Source of the DNA: Pelodera strongyloides
Lineage: Eukaryota; Nematoda; Chromadorea; Rhabditida; Rhabditidae
Assembly: GCA_036852015.1 (NCBI GenBank)
Contig: JAANDG010000713.1
Span: 1-64,000, forward strand
Length of the DNA: 64,000 nt
Direction of reading: 5' to 3'
Positions 33,750 to 43,437 of the stretch are shown here, piece by piece (positions within the stretch are counted from its first letter, which is position 1; every line of letters starts with the position of its first letter). Below the pieces are notes generated by a model. It worked only from the letters and a program-made list of their open reading frames with translations. It was not told where the DNA came from and ran no database searches. Both the position numbers and the translations under genes were made by a program.

Positions 33750-34755
33750 CTATACATGTAATATGATCCTTATAATTGAACAACTTAGGACCATTAGGGA
33801 TATTGTAATTATAGTGAAACCTAATTAGAGGGCGTTTTTGTACATCTATATTATTATTAAGAAAATGTTCCTTAATACGTTTTTTAATAAAATATTGCAA
33901 ATTGGGTGATCTACTGTCATCATAAAAGGGAATGTGTAGAGTGAAGTCTGGTTGCTTTGGTTTTGTGAGTGGCTTGGAATTTCGACATGGTATTGTCATT
34001 TTACCGCACAGCGCTTCAATATTTTTACGTTCTAAATGTGATAGACCGTTTTCATGATATTCTCTCAACAAGACTCTTTTTGTAGATTTACGTAAGGAAA
34101 AATTGTAATTGGAAAGTTTATCATATGATGTAACCTCGGACAAATTTAGCTCATTAATCGGGGTTTTATCAATTCCTCTCCTTTTCCTAGGACCACGTAT
34201 CTTATAAGGTCGAGTAATTTTAAGAGACCAGTATGGCAGGTTTGAGTTTCCTAGGCCTGATTTGCTACGATCACTAATAATACCATAACCTTTTATTTGG
34301 TCGTTAAGTCCATAAGGAAAAGCGCAATTAATAAGTTTAATCCAGAAAAGCTCTTTATCTTTTCTAAGCAAGTCATTTTTGTTTTCTTCTAGTGAGTCCA
34401 GTAAGTGGAGTGTAAACAGCTTATTATCTGTACCAGATTGGCATTCAGAAAAATGTCTGTAAAGGATTGTGTCTTGAGAGTTTTTCTTAAAGTGCCATCT
34501 ATGCTGTGCCATACGAGCTTTTAAAGAACGTTTTGTTTCTCCAACGTATTGGATTCCACACTTTCCGCATGTTATACAATATATTACTGCTTTAGTGCAA
34601 CAATTAGAGGTCGATGTGGCATACAAACTTGAAAAATACTTAGTTGAGCTACTGCGTATAACTCCTTCATATGAAATATTAGTGCATAATTTACATCTAT
34701 TACTTCCACAAGGGACGCCAAATTCTTGAGTGCCTTGTAGAGAGGTAATGTACAT
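33700..34755 (-). CDS. GIY-YIG endonuclease frame of the Penelope-like element
   Basis: A frame of 351 codons from the ATG at 34755, ending in TAA at 33700. It stays open about 31 codons further upstream without another ATG. Near the N-terminus, PCGSNRCKLC (C16, C21, C24) looks like a zinc-binding knuckle. Then come VIYCITC..CGIQYVGETKRSLKARMAQHR (residues ~58-86), a good GIY-YIG nuclease core with the conserved Tyr pair, Gly, Arg and His, and a second CxxC within it. The C-terminal 180 residues are basic and lack a recognised domain; in permuted elements this region links nuclease and RT. The product should nick the target DNA for priming. It overlaps the RT frame and may need a ribosomal frameshift to make the fused protein. 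Confidence 0.85.
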   Translation of the reverse strand: MYITSLQGTQEFGVPCGSNRCKLCTNISYEGVIRSSSTKYFSSLYATSTSNCCTKAVIYCITCGKCGIQYVGETKRSLKARMAQHRWHFKKNSQDTILYRHFSECQSGTDNKLFTLHLLDSLEENKNDLLRKDKELFWIKLINCAFPYGLNDQIKGYGIISDRSKSGLGNSNLPYWSLKITRPYKIRGPRKRRGIDKTPINELNLSEVTSYDKLSNYNFSLRKSTKRVLLREYHENGLSHLERKNIEALCGKMTIPCRNSKPLTKPKQPDFTLHIPFYDDSRSPNLQYFIKKRIKEHFLNNNIDVQKRPLIRFHYNYNIPNGPKLFNYKDHITCIDIIDQCHCDELFAFMY

Positions 34756-34849
34756 TTTCGGGCAAAGCTTAGTTGAACTTAATGAATTATAAAGAAAATA
34801 TGCATTTGAGGTATTTGTAGGGCATACAATGTTCCTCTTTCCGCCGCCC

Positions 34850-35015
34850 TAGGCTTCAGAGGTAAGGTGTCATAGGGAGCACTTCGGTCCAATCTAAGGA
34901 CCCCGTGGTGGTTACGAGATTAAAAAACCTCTACCACGTTGTCGCTAGGGCTCCTCAGGGTCCATGGTGAGCTCCCAATACAACACCATACAACCGCCTA
35001 GGTCCCTATCAGAGG
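34850..35015 (-). promoter_or_regulatory. Structured leader block upstream of the endonuclease frame
   Basis: Richer in G+C than its surroundings. It contains hairpins GGTCC/GGACC (loop about 6) and GTGGT/ACCAC, the distant pair ATAGGGA/TCCCTAT, and a direct repeat of CCGCC(C)TAGG...AGAGGT at 34851-34872 and 34994-35011. It may be the untranslated leader or terminal-repeat region of the Penelope-like element. Promoter role is inferred only from position. Confidence 0.35.
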
Positions 35016-35640
35016 TGAGAATTGAACAATATAATGTAAGTATAATATGTTGAATGTAATTTCTGCTCCCATCATAGCGACTCGGAGACCATAATAATGC
35101 AAATTTATAGTAGAATTAGACTGCATAGCCTCCAATAATCATAGAAATCCGACATGTGAGGCCGTGAAAGTAAGTTAAATAGAAATAATTACAGTATGCT
35201 TATAGAGTCAAATAGTAGGTAGTAGTGGCAGTTAATAATTGGTGCATAATGCAATATATATGATAACGTTGAATATAAGGAGTTGATCAGAATATGTTGA
35301 CATAAAAAAATTTTTTAAATCATTATAATTGGTGAATCACAATAAGTTGACAAAAAACAATTGTCTGCTACTATAAAAGTAACAGTAGTGAGAAGCCCGA
35401 AAACCCAAACGTATGAAGCTCAAGAAATTATGACGTATTATACTACTGATGTTCTACCCAAAGTATTTATTGGTTGTTAATGTTAAATGTAACTAAAGCA
35501 AATGTAGCCATCTAAATAGTTTGTAAGCGTAAAGCCAAATAATAAGCACATAATGAACAAAAACAGTATGCCTGTGCAATATAATAATAAATTAATATAT
35601 ATAAATAGAAAAAATTGTTTATATTGGTTTATTGAAACAG

Positions 35641-35785
35641 TTTTATCCTAAAACGGATAGAAAATCCCAAAGGGATAACCCTCCTAACGGAAGGCGTATT
35701 ATGTTCCTAAGAACATACTCCATCCTTGAGGACAGAGGAAAGCCGCAATGGCTTGTCCCACACTAGGTAGGAAAAAAAAAAAAAA
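35641..35785. repeat. 131-bp tandem-hairpin repeat, copy A, with A-tail
   Basis: Seven consecutive short hairpins, most with 3-6 base loops: TATCC/GGATA, ATCCC/GGGAT, CCTCC/GGAAGG, TATGTTC/GAACATA (loop CTAA), ATCC/GGAC inside CTC/GAG, AAGCC/GGCTT and CC.AC/GGTAGG. Copy B (37865-37995) is identical except for one or two bases. Copy A is followed directly by 14 adenines, as if copied from a polyadenylated RNA. Strand is not determined. No coding frame supported. Confidence 0.7.
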
Positions 35786-36169
35786 GCTTTATTAACAAAA
35801 AAGGAGACCAAAAACCTGTAGTACATAAAATATACATACAAACACATATACATACACGTAATAGACCTGAAAGGAACTAATTGGTGTAGTATGTAGTCTG
35901 TAGTAAGTATATTAATAATTAAAATTTCTAATGAATAAACTAGACAACTGAATAATGACAATTGAAACGAAAATTCCACGTGTAAGGCAAAATGAAAAGT
36001 GCGGGAAATGGGAAGTATATATCTGTTATTTGAAGAACCATGTATTTTATCTATACAATCCTATTATAGTAATTTTATGTCGTATGTTGTTATATTGTTT
36101 AAGTGTATTTGCTGTATATGAAATGTATTATGAGAAAATGTATTAAATAAGTACAGTGAAGACAAGACT

Positions 36170-37523
36170 ATGAGGGATATTCCCAAGTTCATAAGAGCTC
36201 TGGGTAGGGAGGACTTGCTCACCCAAGAATCTGGAAGAATCTCTTCTGTAAGTTAATCGAATAATTATTTGTTATATAGTATGTAAAGTATAGAAGAATT
36301 AACACTCTTGATGTTAACGTAATTATTATTTTTCTAAGGAACATGAAAATGAAAACAGGAAAACATGAGAACTAAATATTCTTAATTACAGCTGGAGACC
36401 ACCATAGGACGTTGTATGGTGAGAATTCGTAATCTGCAATTGGTAGATGGTAGTGATTATCTGAAGGAGATTATCAAATTTACCAAAAATGCGATCAAGG
36501 TGGAATTGTCTGAACGAGACATCATGTCTGTAAACCCGAAAGGCTCCAATACGGATGGAACAAAGAACATACTCGTAAGAGTTATATGATATATTTAAAT
36601 ATGTAGCATCATTATTGTAGAGAAATTTTGTAATAACCATAATGCGAAACCAATACGGTATAAAAAGTAATAACCTATCTATGTAAAGTAATTTTACTAT
36701 GCAAATTGGTAATTGTCTTAGAAAACATTAGAAGTGGAGGAATTAAAGCAAAAGCAAGCGAATTATAAAAAGTATTATTATTCCAGCTGCATCTCAATAA
36801 CGTGGTGAGCGTTCGATCCGTTCTTTCCAAGGAATCGATGACCAATCTACAAAGTTACAACAAGGCACAGAAATCTCGAGTGGTAATCAGTGAAGAAATT
36901 GGTGAATACGCGAAGATTATAAAGACTATCGGTTATCACATTGGGTGAGTGTTAAATTACGTGTAGTAGGAACATTTTGTGATTGAATTGAATTGAATTA
37001 GTGTGTATTTATTGAAAATTAAATACTTATTTTATAAATCTAGATAAACTGCTAGACTGCTAGGAAGAAATATTGAGCGAAAATTAAATATTTATTTTAT
37101 AAATCTAGACAAACTGCTCGTAAGAAAATTGAACGATCAGGAGGCCAAGTACCCAAATTCGTCCCACTTGGGAAACAGGTTATCCTTGTCGACAAGCAGG
37201 TATTATTTGATTGGACATAAATTAAAACCAATAGTTTATTATGAATCGTTTATTAGAAATATACCAATATACCGTAAAATTATTAACCTGTAAGTATTGT
37301 TAAAAAATATAAGGGGATGTTCGAAAAAACTCAACCTGTAAATATATATGACTTTATTTAGAAGAAGACTTTTGACGAGGTGCTGAAGAAGTATTCCATA
37401 AGTGACCAAGACGTTCTTGTCGAGATAAAGAACAATACAGCTGTAAAGAGCCGCAAGAGACCTGGCGCACAGGTGGAGGAGAACCCCAAGCGAAACAATG
37501 GAAGCAGTGTCAAGACTACTTAA
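36170..37523 (+). CDS. Unknown 223-residue protein, possibly related to retroelement ORF1/FP25-type proteins
   Basis: Five exons join in phase: 36170-36247, 36392-36574, 36787-36944, 37109-37199 and 37362-37523 (TAA). An acceptor-like TACAG lies 14 bases before the ATG. Residues ~35-170 read as an alternating strand/helix domain: MVRIRNLQ..DGSDYLKEI, then ERDIMSVNPKG, then NILLHL..VVSVRSVLSK, then RVVISEEIGEY, then GGQVPKFVPLGKQVILV. This order resembles the FP25-like/ORF1 domain of some non-LTR retroelements; I offer that as a weak inference from memory. The C-terminus is basic (KSRKRPG, NPKRNN). It is flanked by the 131-bp hairpin repeats (copy A left, B and C right). It has introns, so it behaves as a host-style gene. 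Confidence 0.6.
37022..37130 (+). repeat. Duplicated 3' splice region with a decoy exon start
   Basis: AAATTAAATA.TTATTTTATAAATCTAGA.AAACTGCT occurs twice, about 71 bases apart. The second copy (acceptor before 37109) opens the real exon. The first copy carries the same acceptor but gives stop codons (TAA, TAG) at once. Confidence 0.75.
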
Positions 37524-37864
37524 GGAGTACGTAGTATAAATCGCGTGTAGAATAAGTATGTATTAGATTTATGTGTTTATTGCCCATTTAAAGTGTTATA
37601 TGCCTGATTCAATAAAAGATTGTGTGAATGTAAAGGTAGTTTAAAGAAGAAAAACAAAGAAATATGTTTGTGAAAACGAAATTATTTATAAAAGAATATA
37701 AGCGTGAATATTCTGATGCCACTAGGTGTAAAGTAGCTAAAATTAAAATATTGATAATGTAAGCACAACATGAAACGTAATGAAAATTTTAAAGAATATG
37801 CGGAAAAATGTAAAATAATATATAAAATGGAAAAGTATATATATATATATGTGTATGAAAATAA

Positions 37865-37995
37865 TTTTATCCTAAATCGGATAGAAAATCCCAAAGGGAT
37901 AACCCTCCTAACGGAAGGCGTATTATGTTCCTAAGAACATACTCCATCCTTGAGGACAGAGGAAAGCCGCAATGGCTTGTCCCACACTAGGTAGG
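37865..37995. repeat. 131-bp tandem-hairpin repeat, copy B
   Basis: Same orientation and almost identical to 35641-35771 (AAATCGG for AAAACGG in the first loop), 2,224 bases away. Together the two copies flank the 36170-37523 gene like terminal direct repeats. No A-tail here (AGGAAAATG follows). Confidence 0.8.
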
Positions 37996-38048
37996 AAAAT
38001 GCAAGTAAATTAATTATAGAAAATGATGAAAAGACATGTATATAAAAA

Positions 38049-38173
38049 GGATAAGTTAGTCCATACGGACGAGACCCACCTTGAGGTAGGTTATTATGCT
38101 CCTAAGAGCATACTCCATCTGGAAAGATAGAGATAAGTCCCTAAGGACTTGGCCCACCACTATACTGGTAGGA
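38049..38173. repeat. Tandem-hairpin repeat, diverged copy C
   Basis: Aligns with copies A and B from the second hairpin on but differs in the stems by paired changes: ATCCC/GGGAT becomes GTCC/GGAC, TATGTTC/GAACATA becomes TATGCTC/GAGCATA, AAGCC/GGCTT becomes AAGTCC/GGACTT, and CTCCATCC/GGACAGAG becomes CTCCATCT/AGATAGAG. The TTATG.TCCTAAGA.CATACTCCAT core is shared. Compensatory change in several stems argues that the folded RNA matters. Confidence 0.65.
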
Positions 38174-40159
38174 TAGTAATCATAAATATTAGTGAAGAGA
38201 ATACTTAAGGCCCTCAGATCTAAGTTGAAAGTCAGAGTTTGTACTTAGAGTAATAGAGAAAGAGAATTGCTAGAGGGTGCAAAGTGCATTTTGAAGGAGA
38301 CAGAAAATCAGTTAATGCTTCACCATCGCGGAAAGTCTGTCGCTTGCCCAGCATCGTTTTGGCCCACCGCGCGCAAAATTGGTACCGCGAAAAGGAGAGG
38401 GGCGCTTTTTTAAAGCTATATATTTGAAACGTATTTTAGACACTGTATGCAAATAAATATAATCAGATTAAAAAATCGCGCAGTATCGCGCACTTATTTG
38501 CATAGGTAATACGGCGTTCAGCAAAAACCGGCTGTACACCTCTTTAAAGCACATAAAGAGAATAACTATGAGACTTATACTAAGTGTTCACGCCAAACAA
38601 ACTTTCATTTTTTTGTTAGTTGCAAAAAATTGCCCTGTAAAGTATAAAACATCGCTATCTTATCGACAAATGTTTATGGCGATCCACAGCTACTGGGAAA
38701 ATCCTTTTTTTCTTATTAATAAATACATAGAATAAAGAAATTGTGAGAAATAAGACTAGATAATCTAGCGATAGTATCTGCAACTGAAAATGAAAAGTAG
38801 GGAAGTATAAAAAGGTTATTTATGGCTACAGTACGATTATAAACAAAAAAGGTTAAGCTTTGGCAACCATTTGCGCTCCAGGCTACATTCTGGTTCTACC
38901 ACGTCAAGCTTCTCTCAACGTTCCATGTCACTGAACTTTCCAGATTTTCCATAAGATACAATTATATGTTCAAGCCATCTGGTGGATAGATATAACAGCC
39001 AAGATAGCTGCATATGCAAATCTATTTAATTAGGATAAACAATTGCGCAGTGCCACACAGTGATTTGCATAAGCTACAAGGGACCACAGCGTCCAACATA
39101 CGTTTTTAAAAACCGGCTGAACTACAGCTTGAAAGTTGTGCAAGGTATTGCAAGAAGTATGCCATAGTGCTGCAGTCGCCCTGAGAAATGTCTTATGCTG
39201 TGTGTGTAACAAATTATTATTATTATTATTATTATAAAAACAAATGCATGCAGGGGGAAAATGAGGCTGATAGAACATTTTATACAAGAGCAAATAACCA
39301 TCTGTGTTTTCTTTTACAATTTACTTACGAAATTATTATTTACATTGAACGCGGTGTGCTGAGATAAAAGTGTAATGGGGTTTCAGTGTGCCCCAAAAAA
39401 GTCCATGATTCTGTCAATACTACCGTATTTCTGCACGAAACCTACATATATAATATGAAAAATTACAAAATATTCTCGTGTATTTACGGTAAATACGGTA
39501 AATTTTCGCATACTTTGAAACACCATGACATATAGCCTGCCACTCACTTTTTCTTATATATGTTTTTTATATTTGTCTACAAAACGTTCAAGCGTAGTGT
39601 CGTATTAGACAAGCTGTAGACATCTAGTATTTTGAATGGATGCCATAAAATATAACTTAAAGATAAGAAAAAAGAATGTAGTGAAATGATAGAACGAATA
39701 AAAAAACGTGAATTGAGACCAAGAAGTTCAATAAAAGTACACTCTACTGAGGAAATCGCTTCTTTTTTCTGATAAAAATTACAAGGAGTGTAAGTAGGAC
39801 TGGGTCAATATAAAGAGGTAAACCGTTATTTTTAGTGGGTTTATGTTAGTTCTAGAGTATTTATGTATAAGTTTATCCTCTAAATTTGGTAATAGGACCC
39901 CTTTAGGAACTACCGTATGCTTGAGTTTTGAAAATGGCAATTGACAATTCAGCGCTATCATCGGGCAGCCCCAACACAGCCTACAGTAGAGTCCAGCAGC
40001 ATTCTATAATTTCACCCAGTTCATTCCTACAATGGTGAACGGTTCCATAGTTTGTGAAAGAGATGAAACTCCCTCTTCGGCTTGAAAACCAAGGCCAGGA
40101 ACTCCTTTTTCAGAACATGAAGGAAAAAAAAGGAAAAATATCAATACAACAATGGTTTC

Positions 40160-40335
40160 GTCTGGACGGAGATATAGAGAAAAGATAGAGGGAGAGAGAT
40201 ATATATAGAGAAAAGATAGACAGAGATACATAGAGAGAGAGAGATGGAGAGAGAGGGAGATACAGAGACAGAGAGAGATAGAGAGAGAAAAGATAGAGGG
40301 AGATACAGAGAGAGAGAGAGAGAGAAGGATAGGAA
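40160..40335. repeat. GA/GATA-rich microsatellite
   Basis: AGAGAGAGATAGAGAGA-type repeats for about 170 bases. Confidence 0.8.
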
Positions 40336-40471
40336 AAGAATGGAATCCTTATTGAACCACTTGGATTAGAAGTGCGCGCTTATGTATACTTATGTATTCA
40401 CCTCCGGAAGCTTGCAAAAGATAGAGAAACTAATAAAGAGTAAGAATTGTGCATATTATGTTAGTGTGTAT

Positions 40472-40648
40472 TTAAAGCGGTGTAACCGAACATGCATCTT
40501 TTGAAACGTATATTGGACGCTGTATTCCCAAGTATTATATGTAAATAACTTGCGCAAACCTGATTCTACTTACATTCAGTTGCATACAATGTATGGGAAT
40601 GCAGTTTTCCAAAATATGTGTCAGAAATTGGCCGTTATATCGCTTTAA
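40472..40648. repeat. Palindromic TTAA-bounded element, AACC/GGCCGTTAT subfamily
   Basis: Left TTAAAGCGGTGTAACCGAACATGC, right GGCCGTTATATCGCTTTAA, with CATTCAGTTGCATACAATGTATGGGAATGCAG inside. Relatives at 56626-56796 and 62472-62642, more diverged at 38410-38558. Confidence 0.65.
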
Positions 40649-41368
40649 CACCAACTTACCTTAGGTAAGGTCTTAAACTTTAAAACTTCAGAACCATAGT
40701 CACATCGTACCTAGTCCGATGCTGCTTTTATACCTCTCTGTAAGTTCTTCAGTATTCCAGGATGGTGAAAAGATCGAACCTTACAAAAAACGCTTGTTAT
40801 GCGACTAGTGTAAATGTTAACGTTCTAGGAAAAATCATGTATATGTTCATTGAGACCTAACTAGGAAGTACTCAGGTCACTCAGGTGTTCTAATGCCACC
40901 ATAAACGTATAAGTTCAGCGTATTGTTAGCAAAACGTGCGTAACCAACCTTAGAATACTCATCAAGTTGAAGTTAGATAAATATTTTGGCGATATAATGA
41001 AGAAACAGTGGGTAACTAAGCGAATAGCTTTCTCAGTGGGTCCGGAAAAGACCGGTCTAAAGGTGTATGACGTGGATCACTCAAACGTGTCATGGACAAT
41101 GACAAGTGATGGACACTGTGAATGTAATATATTGTGTCACACCTGCCCTGCGTGACTACCACCGATGAAACGCCGGGAATGCGCCGCGCGGGGAAAAGCG
41201 GTGCGGCTGCGTCACATGCTCCATGCAGGCGTGCCACTAGTGTGCCATTGGCCCGCCAAATGGCATTGTACTGCGCAGTTCCACGCTACGTCAATTGGAG
41301 TATTATGTAAAAAAAAAGTATTTGAATACTGAGTGAGAGACCTCAATGGGTAAATTCAAGATAAATTC

Positions 41369-41539
41369 TTAAAGCGAAATGCTAGCCTCTTTGGAAAATT
41401 TGCATATGATACGCAAATCCTATGTATCCTATGCTAATTTTGTACGACCGTCCACGGCAATCGTACAAAATTAGCATAGGATACATAGGATTTGCTTATC
41501 ATAGGTAAATTTTCCAAAGGGGCTAGCATTTCGCTTTAA
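41369..41539. repeat. Palindromic TTAA-bounded element, GCTAGC subfamily, copy 2
   Basis: Same structure as 23591-23747, with long nearly perfect arms meeting at GTACGACCGTCCACGGCAATCGTAC. Bounded by TTAA both sides. Confidence 0.85.
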
Positions 41540-43437
41540 ATGATTAAAGTAGGAACAATAATTTAAAGGTCCCCATCGTGGTTTGCCCCAATATTTGGCC
41601 CTAAGGAAGGTATTACCCCTTGATAGATGGCATGCACTCAAAAACGGCCCGCCTTTCCCTTTGTTTTATAAGGGTTTCTGGTCTTCGAGGGCTCATAATT
41701 TAATGTTGCATGCAGAGGAAATACATGTAATTCTTTCAAAGAGATATAAGTGAAGGTCTACTTATATAATATAACACAATAATATTTAATACGCCTATTG
41801 GAACTGAACATCATTTTACTGTGATAAAATAAATATCACGAACAAATCAAGGTATAATCCTTTCGATTTCAGGATGTTTTTGTTGAGATTGTTTGAACAT
41901 TTGTTTAGCATCATTGTAGGGCATTGCAATACAATCATTATGGAGTACAGAACAATTTAACTTCACGTTGTTGCATTTAATAACATATCATTTAGTATAA
42001 AGTTTTTACAAAGAAAAGTGTTGTATTACTCCCGGGCCAGCTAGCCGGCCTCCACGCTGGCCCGCCAACCAGCCCGCAGTATTCCCATGAGGGCGGCGAG
42101 GAACGGGCGTCATAATCAGCCGTCAACAAATATGTGCATCCATATGTTACACATATGGAAACAGCCATCGGTCAAAAAGGGTACGTGACACATTTGCCGG
42201 TCTACCTTGCTAGAGACTGAAGAAAATTAACGCAAGGTTAACTACTCCACGTGGTGAGGAGTTCTCCTTTTTGCGAACATCAAAGCTCTGGGAGAAATTA
42301 AAAGATGCAATGCAGAAAATTCAGATGGTGCGCGGCGAAACCATGGAGCGAAAATATCGCGCGGCGAAAGGCAGGCGCGAAGATAGCACAAAAATGCAAT
42401 AATTTATGGAGCGCGGCGAGTTCGCCCAATATTCGCCGGATTTTCGCGAAAGTGTACTCAGTGCACTCGAGGGAAGCTGGCGAGAGTCTGGCGGATACTG
42501 AACAAGGTGCGCTGCGAGACGTGGGCGCACTTTTTTTTCTCCGCGCATCATCATAGTTTCGCGTTGATGTTGCGAACAATGTGCACGCAATTAGTGAGCT
42601 GTGAGCCCGCCCTTCGCCGGTTTTTCGCACATTATTTCGGGGATGGATATGAACGACAGAATATCCTAGCAAAATTCCTAATTTTTAACTGCAAGCGTAA
42701 GAACGTATCATTTTTTTTCATCGCTATGCAAATATATACAGATACAGTCGAGAATATAATATTCACTTTTTAAAGTTTTCTAGCAGGTTTAGGCTATTAT
42801 TAGTTTCTTCTTAACTTCGGGTAAGTTCAATGTTCATTTAACAGTTTTCTTTTTATTTTTGCGTTCTAAAGTTGCATGTATGACTAAATTTATTCGCGTA
42901 TAACGAAGTGCGCGACTGTACGTGTAGGATGAACACATGTCCAAATTGCTTGTTCCCAATACACATAGCATAATACAGGGCTTTCTACTTTCTACGTAGA
43001 CCTTTGTGGTCATGTCACGGACGTAAACTAAGGTCGAGATAACAGTTTTATTTTCCAGGTTTAAATATTCACGATTTAGGTGACCGTGGCGATTGCTCCG
43101 TTTATTTTGTATGCTTCAAATGGTTGAGGTGACCAGGGATGAACACGTGGGTTTGATTCGACGAAATTTTCATATAATTTAAGCCCTGCATATGAAATAG
43201 TAAGGCGTCGGTATAATACAAACTGCAATTACATACTCTATCGAACCAGATTTTTTAAAGCGAAATACTGGCCGGTTTTTGAAATACATCGAGTACACCA
43301 TCATTCTTATGCAGTTTATGCAGCCACAAACCACGCAACAAAGAAAGTGCCTCCGTTCCTTGCATTTTCTCCCATTTGGAGCATGCGTATTGTTAAATAA
43401 TACACATAAATTTGAATTTAAAATATGTTTGAAACAG

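Larger units (their letters stand above)
31741..35015 (-). mobile_element. Penelope-like retroelement with endonuclease upstream of reverse transcriptase
   Basis: Minus-strand unit. From its 5' side it comprises a structured leader block (about 34850-35015), a GIY-YIG frame (33700-34755 or slightly longer), an overlapping reverse-transcriptase frame (32058-33749) and a 3' region with a hammerhead-like RNA (31746-31840). GIY-YIG upstream of the RT is the arrangement known for the permuted Naiad/Chlamys branch of Penelope-like elements, as opposed to the classic RT-then-endonuclease order. Both frames are free of internal stops, so the copy looks young. Exact ends and target-site duplication were not resolved. 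The unit lies about 180 bases upstream of the 5' exon of the SLC35F gene, in the same direction. Confidence 0.85.
38174..43437. other. Long repeat-rich stretch without a supported gene
   Basis: Holds palindromic elements (38410-38558, 40472-40648, 41369-41539, one end at 43255), a GA tract (40160-40335) and an ATT run near 39216-39234. It also holds a GC-rich block (42298-42640) with GCGAAAATATCGCGCGGCG-type palindromes, related to 58255-58300. Frames of 60-124 codons occur on both strands of the GC-rich block but mirror each other and lack splice context. The first exon of the kinase gene may lie near the right end. Confidence 0.4.

Noticed and set aside
34850..35015. A further hammerhead in the retroelement leader (CTGAGGA and GGAAAGAGG are present)
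   Set aside because: A stem-II-like GCCCTAG/CTAGGGC pair exists, but no stem I and no proper UH before it. Four extra bases separate the stem from GAAA.
42298..42672. Overlapping frames of 83-124 codons on both strands
   Set aside because: They are mirror frames of a GC-rich palindromic repeat, with no splice sites, no start context and no family resemblance.
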